From Prostheceraeus crozeri (lineage: Eukaryota > Platyhelminthes > Polycladida > Euryleptidae), in assembly GCA_907163375.1 (NCBI GenBank), contig CAJQUW010010344.1, positions 165,086 to 229,085 on the forward strand: a DNA stretch of 64,000 nucleotides. The letters are read 5' to 3'. The first letter of the stretch is position 1; the number at the start of each line of letters is the position of its first letter. Position numbers and translations under genes: made by a program. Under the pieces are notes generated by a model, which searched no databases, had not been told where the DNA came from, and saw only the letters and a program-made list of their open reading frames with translations. Positions 1-14,698 of this stretch are shown here, piece by piece.

Positions 1-2640
1 AGTTAGTATAGCCATATCAAATTATTAAATGCAAAATTATCTGGACCTTGTGGGTATCTCACAGGGATACTAGCACACGCTGACATCGTAAATATACCAA
101 TTCTTCGATGGAAAAATATTTGTGCCTTCCTTTCTGTCACCGCTCTGCACACAGTCTTTATCGAATAATGTACATGAAAAAGTAAAGTCACTATGTGCTT
201 ACTCAAGACTTTAACAGTACCGTTCCATCAAATTTTCCCATTTTATTTTCAAAGCAACAGATCTTTATGATTTCCTAACCTTTCTTTCTCACACTCACTC
301 AACTCATTCCTCACACACAGATTCATTTACTTTTCTCCCTCCCTCTCCCCATACACTCAAGCCACACCAGACATTCAGATAATTTCCTTCTGCATCAATA
401 ATGTGTCTCGTAAAAAATATTTTCTTCCAAAAATAAAGCGTATCTTTAATAATAATTTCATTCATATACACAGTATAGTGTCTCTTCAATTTAGTCAAAT
501 CGCTAGATTATGCGAGCGCATAATTATAACGCAATATCTAAAAATGTAGACTCAAATCGATTGAGAGTTACCTGCAAAGCAACTAGGCCGAGGTTGAGCG
601 ATAAACATATTATCGTTGCACTTAATGTTGTTGACAAATGACACACCTTGTAATGCAACATTCAACATTATTAATTGGGACGAATGAGGTTGGCAAATGC
701 ATCCAGATTCTCAACCACGTGTAATGACTCAACAAGAGGTTAAATGTCTGAGAAGGATCATTAGTTGGGCAATGGGCAGTCGTTGGGCTGTCGAGTTACA
801 TGTCTAACTCACTCAAGAGGTTAAGTCACATAAATAACACAAGAATTGGATGACACCATTTTAACTAAGCGGAAAGTGATAGTATCATAAACAATGACCT
901 TATTCATAATCAAAAGTCATTGTTAACTCAAAGATAATTGCGTTACGATATATAAAGATCAAAAGTTCATCTGAGAATAAAGAGCGTATTCCATAGGGTA
1001 GGGTGCTGTGAAACATAATTCTTGTCCAAGTCTTTCTTCCGCGTGGATAAGAATATAGCTGCGCTGGTTCTCCTCAAGATTGCCAACAATCTTTGGCGAA
1101 ACCTGTTTAAAGCAAGATGAGAACATCGGGTCTTCGACCGTCATCGCGATCCAGTCCTATAGGCTCTCGGTTTGATGATATTCCAGTACTGATCAGGCAG
1201 TGTTTCACAAAGTCTCGTGACATGAGAAGCGTCCTGTGCTGAGACTGCAGGAAAATTCTTGATGTTCCAAGCAGGCTGTCGGCTGGGTTTTTAGTCTGTT
1301 ATAGTTGCAGAATCACCTAAGGTTATCAAAAATTAATTGCAATCAGATTGGTTAAAAATGACTTAATTGCAATTATTTATCACTGCCATTTGGATGGACT
1401 AATCCTCAATGCTGGACTTTTGACTTTGATATTTCACTGCAATGCACTATATCTAGGCACTAACTTTACAGAGCGAGTCAAATTTTAATGTCCCTATTTT
1501 ATAGAATATTGTAGATCAGTGTGGCCGACAACAATTAGAAGTTCATAGAAATCTTAACTTTGATGGTATCCAATGATTTTGAATCTGAAAAGTTTTCTTA
1601 GACGTTTTATTTACTTAATTTATTTCTTTGACTTATCATGCTTTTATTGTGCAGTTTGCACATAGTCCTTTAGTACTTTGATCGCGTTCATAATTTTTAG
1701 CAGATGATGAGATATATTGAAATAATCTTCTGAGCTGTAAAATTGATTTTGATGTTGTATGGTATTAGATATCAACATAGTCAACGTAGCCTATCTATGA
1801 GCTTCTAATGACTAAAATTGTTGGACACAGTCAGAGGCTTAAAATGATACATCGCGTTTAAAAATTGGTTGGATTTTCACTGATCCATGGCACTCTAAAA
1901 ATTGGGACATCTGATTTGACTGACTCTATAAGTCCCATAATACATCTAGCTTAAGATCAGTGTGCAGAGATGTGGGCAGTGTAGACACCTAATATAGGAA
2001 ATATGGTTGTGGCCGCATTCTGATTGGACGAGAATATTTATGACTTTACTGGTGAACTTAAATTGATGCATCAAAATTTCAGTGATTATCTCTGAAACAA
2101 AGGAATGAAAAATTATGCGTGCCTTGATAACAGAACATGACGTAGAAATCTGGGTTTTAGGTAATGTTTTGTAAGATAGGGATAGGCCTACCTATCAAAT
2201 AGGCTGTCCAACAGACAGTGTTCTATTATCCTGGAAGATGCAGCTATCACTTTGTGATAAGGAATGTTAAGTAGGATCTCAAAACGTCACTGGAGGTGCG
2301 ATGTTTTCCCTACTATGGTGAGTGGTGACCATAGAGGTGGTGACAGCATTGCAAGTTAGGCAGTTAATCTGCCAACTTCATTATCATTGAAAATCAAACA
2401 AACAATTAATTGCAATTATTGACAAGCAGCAATCAATTATAATTGCATGTGCTCGATGACACCAATGGAATTATTCTATGGCACCAATTACTGAATTGCT
2501 ACTATTTGATCACACAATCACGTTACTATATTTTTTGATAACAGCAATCAATTAATTGATCAAATCTTGCATTACATGAAGTCAATTGAATATTGAGATG
2601 AAGACAAAACAAGGAAGCATGTACAGTACAAAAGAGGAAC
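1..2640. other. AT-rich intergenic stretch, no gene seen
   Basis: No reading frame in this stretch looks coding, and I see no RNA gene or terminal repeats. Around 1330-1375 and 2395-2570 the sequence is rich in AATTGCAATTA-type words, which may be simple low-complexity DNA. One word of the TAGGCCTA type occurs near 2187. Confidence 0.6.
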
Positions 2641-3140
2641 GAAATCACTTGCTGGCTTTCCGGTCGATGCTACCTGCGTCATCGATCCACATTCTACGAG
2701 GTCCTCCTCTTTGTCTTCTTCCTTCAAGTTGTCCATGAATGATTGTTCTGTATACTGGCTTCTTTCAGGTGACGTGGCCAGATCATCTCAATTTTATGAT
2801 CTTCGTGTTTAGTAGGCTCTCCAATGCTCTATATTTCCGACGGATCTGCTCTTTCCAAGATTTTCTTAGCTCTTTTATTCAACACTTCAGATCGAAAGTC
2901 TACATCGTCTTGGTGATTTTTTGTCGAGAATCCACATTTTCAGCCTAACGATGCTGTTTGGTTTTCGCGATGGCACAAAGGCGATCGATTTTGGTTTTTA
3001 TTGGTAGTCTTTCCTCTTTCCAAATGGTTCTCTTCCATTCTTGATAGCACATCTGATGCTGCTCCGATTCTCGTATTGATTTCTTCTTTTGAAGTCACAT
3101 CGTCTGTTATCATGGTATCCGTGTATCGTGGTCATTAATG
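2640..3140 (-). pseudogene. LINE reverse-transcriptase C-terminal remnant
   Basis: Read on the minus strand, this segment encodes a decayed version of the region after the RT palm in many animal LINEs. It begins with DVTSKEEINTRIGAASD, where the usual pattern is an ITxxEIxxRIGxA helix. Fragments around STKNHQDDVDFRSEV and a WPRHL segment follow, and the tail contains RQRGGPRRMWIDDAGS, matching the usual basic RGRPRxRWxDD ending. Several frame changes separate the pieces. No EN domain, no upstream palm motifs and no poly-A tail are present, so this is a 3' fragment. The clade is not certain. Confidence 0.6.
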
Positions 3141-6100
3141 TATTCAACACTCCTATTAATATACAGCACTACGTGCCAGAATTCTTACTTCTTACAGAGT
3201 ATTATGCCCAAAAGTAGCAATGATACGTATTCATTTTTTGAAGCTGAACGTTAATCAATAGGTCTGTAAGTTATCAGTCAATCTTTCCTTAGCCTGTCTG
3301 AATAAAATAGAATTACAGTTTTGATGTGCAAGATATTATATCTGTCAATCGCTTCTTGCCATGTGCGAGGGCGAAGGTTGAATATAAGCCAATCAATAAG
3401 ACATACAATAAAGTTGGGTTTGATGTAGATACATGTACCACGTTTCCATTTCAGTGATCATAATGCTGTATCTGTTTATCATTGCGCTGCCACATTGGTT
3501 CCTAGACGTTGGAACACAAATTTGCTTCAGACGGAAATTGATTGCATCATTAATCAATTGTTGAACTTGATATTATTATTATTTAATGAGTGTAAATTGG
3601 TGTAATAGTCTACTATGTGTATGCAGAAACCCGTCACTCATGCTACTTGACTCTGCCGATCCGTGCAATGAGCGACTGTCGATGAGGATTGTCTTCTAAA
3701 ATTGTCAGTTTATAACTTCTGCATTTTGCGCTACTTTGCCCTATGGATTTTCCTGCAACGGTTTTTGAAGCAAGCCTTTCAGTGGAATTCAAAACAATGG
3801 GCGCCTGTTGGACACATGAACCGATTGGCTGGCATACTACAGTTGAACAGTAAAGAGCTTATAGAACATGTCAATGTGCACCAAAAGAATTCTTTCATGC
3901 AGTTTCAATATGTTGACAATTGATCTTGCCATGCATTTATAGATTGTGTGTCTATTATTTTCTGTAATTCACAATGTACACCACTAGGTTGAAACATTAC
4001 CTACAGGAAAAATGCATCAATTTAAATAACAATGCATTATTCAGGCAGGCTTACAGACACTGCTTGTCATCGAAGTAAGAAGTTGTACGTCATTTTAATA
4101 GTTCACATCCGACGAGTGTGACGACCATGCCATAATCAGAACCGTTTTAGAAATACGCACAATTCTGTTTTCCATTTTTAAAATCATTTCATTAGCAGAT
4201 AAACATGACAGGCATTCATCATCTATAGGGTACAAAAATTTGACATTAAGAATGTTTTTACAAAAATGTTTTTGCAAAAACAGCAAGCAGTGAGATGACA
4301 ATTTGTTTTATACATAGTCTAATCGAACTCAAATTAATGATGACCATTGTCAATTGAAATTCTAAAGCGATCTAAGCAATCAATTGCAAATTATGCGGTT
4401 TTTTTACGAACGCGGATTTCTTATGTGGTCATGTTTTTTTCTGATAACTTGCATGTATTTTCTTTACTTAATATGCCGAATTATTAATTTTCATTTGTGA
4501 ATGAAATTTTCTTCAAAGATGTTAGGAGGAACACGATGTTTAGTTAAAAATTATTCAACTTGCTAAATTTGTGACATTTTAGTTGTAGTTGTCATGGAAT
4601 TCCATGTAGTTATTAACGGTTTATAAACCCATTTTCATATTCTTTTGCATGAAAAATAACGTGGAAGTTTTACTCTAACATTTTGTTTATTTAGCAAATA
4701 GATTTTCCAAATTTCTCAACATTTACGTCACTTGTTTAGCAGACCATCACATTAACGCTATGTTTAACGACCTGTGAATGACATAACTCCGTGAATATCC
4801 CTTTACAGATCTCAACAGGGTGCCAATTCTTCGGACAAAGTGTTGACTTCTGTCAGATTTCAACACCATCACAAGGCGCACTAAAGATTCCTTGGTTTAT
4901 CAGCCAAGCTCTCTGTCTCGTATTTCTAGAAGCAAGCTCCTCTACAACTTTAGAAAGTCAACAACATACATGCCAGTGAATCATTTTCTGATAAGATAGC
5001 TTTCAAGCCACGTTGTATCATCGACTGACATCTTTGTATTCAGCATACAGCGCACATCACGTGGCTCGCCGAATTACCTTCACTCTCATTTTACGATAAC
5101 TGCGCATGTCTATTAGTCGGTCAGTGTAGAAATTTATTTCCATTCCAACTTAGTCTGTGAAGGATTGTGACATAAAAATTAACTTTTTTACCCGAACGCG
5201 CAGTACACTTTGATCGCTTCAACGACGTCAAGTCAATCGTGTCAGATAGACCGCATTTTGACTTTTTCCTTATTTATACGTTTTATCCCGGAAGACAATC
5301 TCGAGACAGATAGCCTGTATGTCGCGGTTCTGAGCTATCCTTTATTAAGATCCATCCGGAAAGACACCGCGAAAATCGGAAAAATGCAATTTAATTTAGA
5401 AAGGTTCATGAGCACTGAATCTCACTTGCGATGAAATGATAGTCGAACCTGTCTTATTGCCAATTCAAGGGACCGGTACAAAAATTTGCATCGACACAGA
5501 CTTTGCAATAACAGAGGTTACAGACAAAAACACCTATTTATTCATTACAATTTTGAATTATTGCATCCATCCATTGTAACAAGTTCAATAGATTGTAGTA
5601 TGTTGTATATATGCATACCTACACTAGTTGCAGTAGGCCCTATATGCATGATGTTAATGGATAGAACTGTGTATAAAACTAAAGTATGCCCACAATTAGG
5701 GCCTACATGTACAAAGCACTGTCGGTACACCACCGGTGCGGTTTAGTCTTGGTCTCATTAATCTTAGTTGAAAACATGATCTTTGCAATGACGTCATTAA
5801 TGAGGTTATCAAGTTTTAAGGTTCACAAAAACATGTAGAAAAACGTACTCAGGCACAGAAGTACTATGACGCAGGATACTTTCAATATGCGTGTTGATAA
5901 GAATACCTATCTCAAGCAGCTTGATGTCGATCTGCAATGAATTACCCAAGTACAGTAGGCCCATTTACAATCGAGTACCGATGTTTATATCTTTCCCGAA
6001 ACATACAAAGTGAGGAGAATTAAAGCAAGCTTATGCGACGTACAGCATCTATACATTTATGTGTAGGCTGCTTATAATAATATTTCGGAAATATAGCCTA

Positions 6101-7401
6101 TGTGCAAAGACGGCCTACATAATTTATGGATTTCATTTCCTACATAATCTGACAAGGTTAGATTGATATTTTATCTCAACGCTCATGTCAGATTGAGTGC
6201 TTTGGCAATATGAAAAGTAAAGTCTTTGAAGGGACCGCGAAAATTCATTGAAATAAGACAGGTTTTACAATAAGAGAAGTTGCAATAACAGAAGCTGCAT
6301 GCCTATGGCAAAGATACGAAAATATTTGGGACCGAGACATTTTGTTGCAATATGACAGGTTTTTCAATAGGAGAGGTTGAATTAAGACAGGTTCGACTGC
6401 AATAATCCAATAGCAAAATAGCATAGAATTGATAATGACACACCAAGTTACTGAGAGTAAAGTGCATTTATATACATATGCATACAAGCTAATATACTGT
6501 ATGTAATACATGAATGAATTGAAGAAAGAATCTGTTAAGGTACATAAGGGAAAATGAAGAGGAGGCAGACAAGTAATGATAGAATACTGATCGAAAGAAA
6601 ATACTGAAAGTGGCAAAGGAAGTCAGTTAAAATGTTTATAAAAGTCATGATTGCCACATTATGGGTTTGACGATGTTGCTCGCGGCAGTGCGATTCTACA
6701 ATTCATTGCATGTGTTCACAACGAACATTTTTTGTAGAACAATGTAGATGAAAGGAAAAGTTATAGGCCCGTTCTAATACTGAGCATGGTGTCTCACTTT
6801 TGATGAAAGGGAGTTGGTGAACTTGCTGTAGCAGCTTAATTTTGACCTTCCACAAACAATTAAATATTGGTAAAATCATTTTGAATAAAATTGAATAATT
6901 TAGATAATAGTTAAGGTATAGGTCTCAGATAAATCATTTCGCAAGGAATATCTGAATCGTGTTAAATTTTCATTTGCCTAAAATCTTTAGTATGAGGTAT
7001 CTTCACATGTTATGAGTCTAATGAGAAGTACAAGTATCTGTAATTTATTCATTAGTTCAAACTCCTACCACAAATAGATGTTTTCAAATGAACTACATGC
7101 AACAGTTTTATGTTCCGAACACGGTAGTGGTTCCGATGATGTGCACTGTTGAAAGTACTTCTTTTCTAAGTAATATAGAGCATGTAAATGGATAATCCAA
7201 TTATGTATCTGCAACCATGTGTAGCTATGTAAGCATATCATGTAAAGAATAAGCTGATAAAGAATAATAGACGAACACAACTGAAGGCGTAAATGTTAAA
7301 GTTAAAGAATGCTAAAATAGACCAAAGCTCCTGAGAATAACTTGATAAATTATTTCTCGACACTTCGCCGTCCGGTCTTCTCAAATGCTTTCATTCACTT
7401 A
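3141..7401. other. Intergenic stretch, nothing assignable
   Basis: Only short open frames occur here and none has recognisable protein character. I see no tandem repeats, terminal inverted repeats or RNA genes. It is anonymous AT-rich intergenic DNA. Confidence 0.55.
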
Positions 7402-7536
7402 CAACTTCATCGTGAGTTTTAACTGGGAAACCAAGTCTAAAGAATTGTATTTTTACTCGCTTGCAGTAAGCAACTAAAAATAATTATGTACCATCTTTTA
7501 TACTTGGTTTCCCAGTTAAAACTCACGAGGAAGTTG
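7402..7536. mobile_element. Foldback MITE with 35-bp inverted arms
   Basis: Arms at 7402-7436 and 7502-7536 are reverse complements of each other with one mismatch. Both contain GAGTTTTAACTGGGAAACC or its complement, and 65 bp separates them. The short length and nearly perfect arms fit a young miniature inverted-repeat element. I could not define a clean target-site duplication, so the superfamily is open. Confidence 0.75.
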
Positions 7537-10500
7537 ATAGTAGTTGTGACAGGCTAGCACTTTAAGTTTTACATTTCTCTGGTAAATCAGGCTTCGTTTC
7601 ATCAATATGCAAAATTATCTTGTTTCGTTATGAAAAGCATCGATATAGTGTTGGAAGTTTGAAATAATTACTTGTCACATATTTATGTGTGCATCAGATA
7701 TCAAGCCATGGTGATACAAAATATTCTTTCCAATCATTCACATAGTGAAGCACTAGAATTCAAGTTCAGCCGACATATTCCAGCACTGTTAATTAGTCTG
7801 ATATGAATAGATAATTGCATCGACAACTGCTGAGAGTTAGCCATTGCTAAGTTATGTAAACTATCAGCATGCATCAGAGTTAATACTGCAATTTGCTATT
7901 GATCGATGCCAGTGTCGTACTATACTAATGTCATGTCGCAAGAGTGTTGAATACTGTATCACGTGCATGACGATTCCAATCAATTAAGTAACTTCATATA
8001 GGTTGATGGCATCATCATTATGCTAATCGTTATACACATTGTGCAGGTATTGAATGCACGTTGATTGATAAAGCTCATGTACTTAATAAGTTAATACTGG
8101 CAGTCTCACTGATAAGATCAAAGTCTATGGATGATAGAGTTAAAGACGGAAAACTTCATATCAGCTGTGTATTATTATTTGAGAAATATCACATTCACCC
8201 TTCGAGATTATACCGGACACTTCCTTTAACTGTGTGAATTAAGGAATTACAAAATAATAATTTGTAGGGACAATGGACATTATTGGACTGCAATTTGAAG
8301 TCATCATAGAAAATCGGAAAGTTTTGGACTGAATGTAACATGAGTAAAGTTTCATCTCCATGAACATCGTATTATTACATGAAATAACCATTTTTTCATG
8401 ATCTTTAAGAAGTGGACAAAGTTTCATGGTAAGGAGATGGAAAAGAGCATTCAAGACCAACGTGATATTCTGGTGTGTGATCAGTAGATAAGTCCGAGTA
8501 ATGGCATTTGTCTGGCACGCTTACTCTCTTCCCTCGCTGCAACAATCATTCAAATTTTGAAGAGATTATAGATTTTTAAGCCTCAACTTCATAGTATACT
8601 CAATTGTCGATGAACTTCTAAATAGACTTCTGCAATGCAGATATATTGTTTGTAATATGATATACTAGTACAATGAATTTACAAATATTATATAATTTAC
8701 GGGCATGTTAACCCGTGAGACATTATTTACAATTTTTATTTACTTCCTACAAGCATGAAATCGAGATTTTAGTTTACATTAAAATACTTGATATTCCATC
8801 AAAATAAACAACAAATTTTATGTTTTAGGATCAGAGTCATTTCAATCGTTGTACGACATGCAACCAAAAAATACATTTCAACCATAGAGTAAGTTTAAAC
8901 TTGTCTAAGATGGTTAGCTTGCAAACTTCAAGAGATTATCTTTCAACTTAAACATGAATTGAACACGTGCTCGAACGATAATGTCCCACCCTACAATGGT
9001 GAATTCTATACAATGCATACAATGATATACATTGTCCAAGTGGATTGCACAGATGAATGCTTCATATTCTTGCATTGTTAGCTGACCCAGGGTAATTCCT
9101 GTTAGACCACATTCATTCATCTATTATCTTCGATATTCTTAAGGATTGCCACACATTGATGTTATAAATGGTTTCCAAGTATCACTATAAAATGTAGTTC
9201 AGTAAATAGACGCATTCATTCCATAATGCGTCGGTACACAATAGTCTATGCGATGGTCCGATAAACATTCTATAACTCATGACGCATCTGTAACTATCAT
9301 TAGCATTAAAAAGGTTCGTTCATCAGGTAAATTTTAGAAGACAACATGCCATTCCTGAAGGTGTTTCAGCTAGCCTATTTTCGGAATCTTTTATCCCCCA
9401 TACGTTGTATATAATACAGGGTGACTGGGTCAGATGCTTATGTTTCATAACACAAAGATAAAAACATGTAGACATAATTTTACCTAAGCGATTGATTTTC
9501 ATGACGAAATCTAGTCAAAAAGAGGAGAATGTCGATTCAAAGTGAGTGCATCTAGCTTGATACAGCCCACATGCACATCTGCTGACTGTTTGGAGAAACA
9601 CTATTTTCGTTTAATTAGTCACATAGTAATAATACGTTCTATTTGATATTACGGTTGCCATGAAGGCCCATAGGCCTAAACTTGCTTTGCATTTCAGTCA
9701 ATAATATCCAATTGTCAGTCATCCAAAGTACCATGCCATCATATTATCACACTTGAATATGATTATTCCAGGCAATTACTAGACTGAACTGTAAAATGCT
9801 CTGTACAAAGATTCATTTTATAAAAAAAGTTCACCGCGTAAACGGCTTTCATGCAAAGCCATTTGAGAATGTTCAGTCGGTGTCAAGTCAAATGGTCATT
9901 GTACAAAGAGTTATTGATAAAATTGTCCAAGGAAGAGCCTCAAAATAGATTTCAATGTTAGAGACATTCTCAACATTATCCAAAGCCTATGTTTTTTTCA
10001 AAATTTTAACAATGGAATCAATAGTCTTCGACAGTTTGAAAGTAGGACTATCTAGGTTTTCTCAACGAACTGACACAGACTATTGAGTTTCCTGCCAAAA
10101 TTATAACTGAAAGAATATGTTTCAAATGTTTGTAAGAACGTTTCTGTTAGTCAATTTCCATTCTGAAGCTTTCATTGGAAAAGTTTATCAAAACCGAATT
10201 TCAGGACCTTTTTAAACAGGTTCATATTGTACAAGCATAATGCCTGTAAACGAAACTCTCGCGTTCTTACGAGACCGCGTCCATCTCAAACAGCGGGAAT
10301 TTTGTCTTCTCACAGTCTGTCGAGATGACAGTCAAATGAGTTCCTGTTTCGATAAGTTAAGAAAGTTGATAATTCAAAATAAAAATGAGCGTCGATCGGG
10401 TCGGGTTTCATGAATTTTGACAGATATTTTAGTAAAATGATTTTACCCGAACCCGATAGGAAAATACCAGAACCCTCGTCTACAACGCCTATAGAAATAT

Positions 10501-11554
10501 GGAAGATGATGATATAGAAGCGTGTGACTATTGTGGTAACTGCAATGATCGAGTCTGCACGTTGATATGCTATTATCTATTGCCTGTAAAACTCAATACC
10601 GATTGCACACAGCGTTTGTCAGTAGGATCATTCAGTAAGAAATAGCGGGAGGTGCCATTAATAGATAAAGAATCCGCGGCTCAGTGGAACACTGAACTAA
10701 TTACGCGGCTAGCTTAAATGTCACTCAAAATTGATTAAGGTTCGATAATGCACGAAAATTCGCGAAGATCGCCTTAGATAGAAAGAAAACGCAAGCTTAC
10801 CTTACGTCTGCTACGAGAAGCCATGAACCAAAGTTGCCATCCAAATGTATGTTATTTGGTCCTTTGCAAATTGACGACAGTTTTATGGGCTGGTCCAAAT
10901 CTTAGTCAGGAAGTAGAAAAGGTTGCATATTAATTATTGAGTAATTTTGACAAATCCATCGATGCTCATTCTGTGCGTGCATGCATCATTGCAGTCTTTA
11001 CTTAAATTCATCTTTTCAGATTTATCATTGATCTATGTTAGATTCTGAGTGACGTATCTACGATTGCATTAGATCGAAGATCTATATTCATATCCACAAA
11101 ACTATGAACATAGGACAATCCGTAGCTATCCGCGATTAATTGCATCTGTAACGTACCTACACGTGCGATGCAATTATCCCACATTTTCAAAATTAACTCT
11201 GAAATGCGGTCATGAATTTGCATTTTCAATTTCCTGACGAGGAATCGGACCATGCGCTTATTTGATTGTCACACGTGTGTAAAGTCAGTCATGCCAACAT
11301 ATGCAACAATCACATGGTCACACCATGTTCAAAATCGAATGTGTCACTCTCCAAAATAGCATTTACACATAATTTGAGAGAGTGTCAGCTTGTTATTGCA
11401 TATTCAAAACAATGCAGGACAAATGCGGAGACAAAACAATTTGCCTCCGCATCGCGGCGAGTAGCCTCAAATCACACAATTGGCTCACTAGATCAATCTC
11501 CTCTGCTGTTAAGTGAATGATTGAGGAAATGCGAAATCATTATCCCTTGCAGAC
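7537..11554. other. Intergenic stretch, nothing assignable
   Basis: No coding-like frame, RNA gene or paired repeat was found. A short hairpin (ACGGG and CCCGT) lies at about 8700. A loose inverted pair of CGGGT-rich words lies near 10395-10460. Neither supports a call. Confidence 0.5.
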
Positions 11555-11562
11555 TCCATGAT

Positions 11563-12453
11563 CAGTGGCGGACGCAAAAATTTCTGGTAGGGGGGGGGAA
11601 TGATTGGTGTTGTACTCAAGCAGTCAAACAGGTGCCTCAATGCTCTAGTTGAATAAATCCGCAGATTCAAATTCAGGCACGGCATTATGTTTTACAATTC
11701 AACAGTCATAAGTTACATCTTCTTTTCAAATAAGCTTATTGAAGCAAGTTGACAACAATTTGTTATAGCATTGATAGTCTTTTGTTATCAGCAATGATTT
11801 CAGCCTATTTTCCTAGAATCATTGAGAAATCTCACTAAGGCAAGAAATTTGACTGTAATATTCATGGGGCCTAGGGCTAAATTTGTAATTGTGTAGTCTT
11901 TACAAATCCATTCCTTTAAAATGCAATATAAGTTAGTGATAACGCAATAATGTTTCATATGACGATTACTTGTGGTTTATTGAAGCAGCTATAGCTTACA
12001 TGTATATACATACTATGTAATTTAATTTTTACTGATTTTTCTTAGGAATTTTATAAATCTGATGTGAAGAGCAAATTACTCGTCATTTTTTGTGTATTCT
12101 TGTGGAAAATCAACGCTGAACAAAATAGTTGAAAAAGTTGGCTGTGAGACTTGCTGCTGTACGTGTAACCTCAGCGACTTCTCAAAAGTAACTGGTTCCT
12201 TGGTTAGAGCATGGATTCCTTAGTTAGAGGTTCTCGCCTTTCCTTAATTCATGTCTCCATGCTGATAAGAAATCCAGATGTTTATTATATAATCACAAGA
12301 GAAACTGGGCCAAATATGTTCCAGACTACGATCATTACTTGTACTTTTAATGAACTAATTGCCAAAATGTATTGCTTACATTTACAATCCACAATCAAGT
12401 TTGAGCTGGTGGGGGGAATGCATCCCGGCATCCCCCCCTTGGGTCCGCCACTG
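11563..12453. mobile_element. Non-autonomous hAT DNA transposon, 891 bp
   Basis: The left end begins CAGTGGCGGACGC and the right end finishes GTCCGCCACTG, which are terminal inverted repeats of the classic hAT CAGTGGCGGA type. The element is flanked by a perfect 8-bp duplication, TCCATGAT, at 11555-11562 and 12454-12461, the target size of hAT elements. G-runs sit just inside each end. No transposase frame remains inside, so it would depend on a partner. The intact duplication suggests fairly recent insertion. Confidence 0.9.
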
Positions 12454-12655
12454 TCCATGATTCAGTATCTATTACTGTCAGCATGACGCGTCATGTTAGT
12501 AGGTATTTTTGATGATTTTCCGAGGCGACTCACACAATGTGCAAGTAAATTATCTCGAAAGATGAATGTCAATGTAGCAACATGTTTGTTTATGGCTGGC
12601 AAAGTAATAAACCAAGCTGATTATTCCAATGAAAAGAAAAGAAAAATAATGATAT

Positions 12656-14390
12656 TGGGGCTGTTCATTAACTAAAATTCTGCCAGCTGAATATTAAGCC
12701 GATTTAATTTCTTGCCAGCAAACAGTTCTTGAGCAACAGTATAATACCGAAACCGACTGAAAATTCTGCCGATCTATTGCACCGGCAGAATTACCGTTTA
12801 AAGAGTATAGGTCACAAGAAAGTGTGAAAATACAGTGAAAATTTTTATATGAAAAGATTTTGTTTTTTTATGTTTTTTTTTGTTTTTTCCTGTGGTCCAA
12901 ACAATTATTTGAGCAGTTTTTTAAAAACTTCAATGAAATTTCATGAACCACATTACTGCAAGTCCCCAACTTCAAGTCTGAGATGTAACGTTTTCATTTC
13001 AATTTTCAGCGGCGTGATTTTATGATTCACAAGCGTCATTTCTTTTAGAGAATTATGATAATCTTCGTTGATTATGATGTTTTGCTCTTTCAGTGGCAGT
13101 TTGTGATAAGATCACGCGTAAGAAAATAATCTTGTTTTAATATAACTGAGCTTTTAGTGATGGTGACCCATCGAATTGTTAATTTTACTAACTATATTGA
13201 CTATCCACATTGACATGATAAGGAGGATTTGTGGAATACTATTCAGTCACATTCGTGTTAATTTCTCCAAAAGTGTAGAGATTTGCATATCTCCCAGGTG
13301 TTACTGGGTCTCGACTCATGTTTACTTAATGAAATCGAAACTGTATACATATCATTAGGGTAAGTACATATTTTAGGTAGAGTGGCAACTCGGCATTTAT
13401 TAAATCCGCGATGTGCATACACGTTCGATTTCATAAATTGAACCTGACACGAAACCCAGCACCACATGTGAGATGCACGAATTTTTGCACTTTTGGAAAA
13501 ATGCACACAAATCTGACTTATTATGACAGCAATACAGCAGAAAGAAAAGTAATTCACAAATCCTCCATGTCATGACAACCTTAATATAGAGGTAGTATGG
13601 TAATTATATTGTAGCACTATAATGTGATAATATGATAGGTAATATGGTTTATTGTATTGGCAATTCGATCGCGTGCCATTGCTTTAAAGCTCATGCCTTA
13701 CCATAAAAAGATTATTTTCTTAGGCGTGATCATATCACAAACTGCCTGCCACTGAAAGAGCAAAAGCATCAAAGAAAATGATCTTTAGAAGGTGCAAATG
13801 AGTCAACATTGCTATTCAGCACTATTCAAATTCAAGAAAGGACGCCTTGTGAATCATAAAATCATGCCGCTGAAAACTGAATTAAAAACATGACATATCA
13901 GGCAAGAAGCTTTCAATAAAATCTCAACTTTTACTTTAAGACTTCCCAGGGACTTGCATTGTAATGCAGCTCATGAAATTTCTTCATCATCAGCTTTATT
14001 TCGTCTGAATTGCGATGTTTGTTAGCAAATATTCATTATTTGATATCCAACTTGTTTCAGACTACTTATTAAGGGGACGTCATCTCGGTAGTACATAAAT
14101 ACAGGAAAAATTTGAAAAATTTTAGCTTTTTAAAAACTGCTCAAATAAATTTTTTGACATCAGGAACGTTGTCTCCGCAAAAATCTGAATCTTTTGATAT
14201 AGAAACTTTCAATGTATACAGATGTTTATTTGAGTCGACACTACCTATTTAAACTTACTCTATGATACACATTGGAAATTTAATAAATGCTGAGTTGTTA
14301 CTCCATGATACCGTCGTTTAGAAACTATCTACCGGCAGAAAATTAGATTGGTTTGATATTCAGCCGGCGAAATTTTAGTTGATGAACAGA
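12656..14390. repeat. Large diverged palindrome (foldback element)
   Basis: The left half (about 12656-13350) and right half (about 13370-14390) are inverted copies of each other over nearly their whole length, with a tiny spacer. Anchors: CTGTTCATTAACTAAAAT at the left end against its near complement at about 14370; CTCTTTCAGTGGCAG at 13087 against its complement near 13755; GTGATTTTATGATTCACAAG at 13014 against the complement near 13850; GGAGGATTTGTG at 13222 against 13555-13566. The halves differ by many substitutions and indels. It could be a long-TIR DNA transposon that has lost its coding part, or an inverted duplication. I found no convincing target duplication. Confidence 0.8.
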
Positions 14391-14505
14391 TCCAGTAATA
14401 ATGTTACATATTATTGAGCAAAATATTTCGTTTGTTTAAAAGTTTGATATTTGACTGCAGTAGAACGTGATTTTCGACTCGTTACGAGATTATTCTTAAC
14501 ATATC

Positions 14506-14698
14506 ATGTCGTGGTTATTCGGCTATGGGAAACCTCCCCCAAATGTTGACTTAACAGCACCTCCTTTGCAGCCACCACCACCACCAGATGATGACAAAGA
14601 TAAGAGTGATAAAAAGAGAGTATCTGCTCTGGGCTATTCATTTGATTCTGCTGGTTTGGAGAGAGCTGCTCAGTGTGCTAAAGTTTTAGAAAAGTCCA
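14506..14698 (+). CDS. ATAD3: ATAD3 exon 1 (start codon)
   Basis: The exon opens with [13 protein letters not shown], the near-invariant ATAD3 start. A PPPPP run and an acidic-basic [10 protein letters not shown] patch follow, and it ends in [19 protein letters not shown]. The donor GTGAGT starts at 14699, leaving one base of the next codon. The start is fixed by homology, and no upstream exon is needed. Confidence 0.95.
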
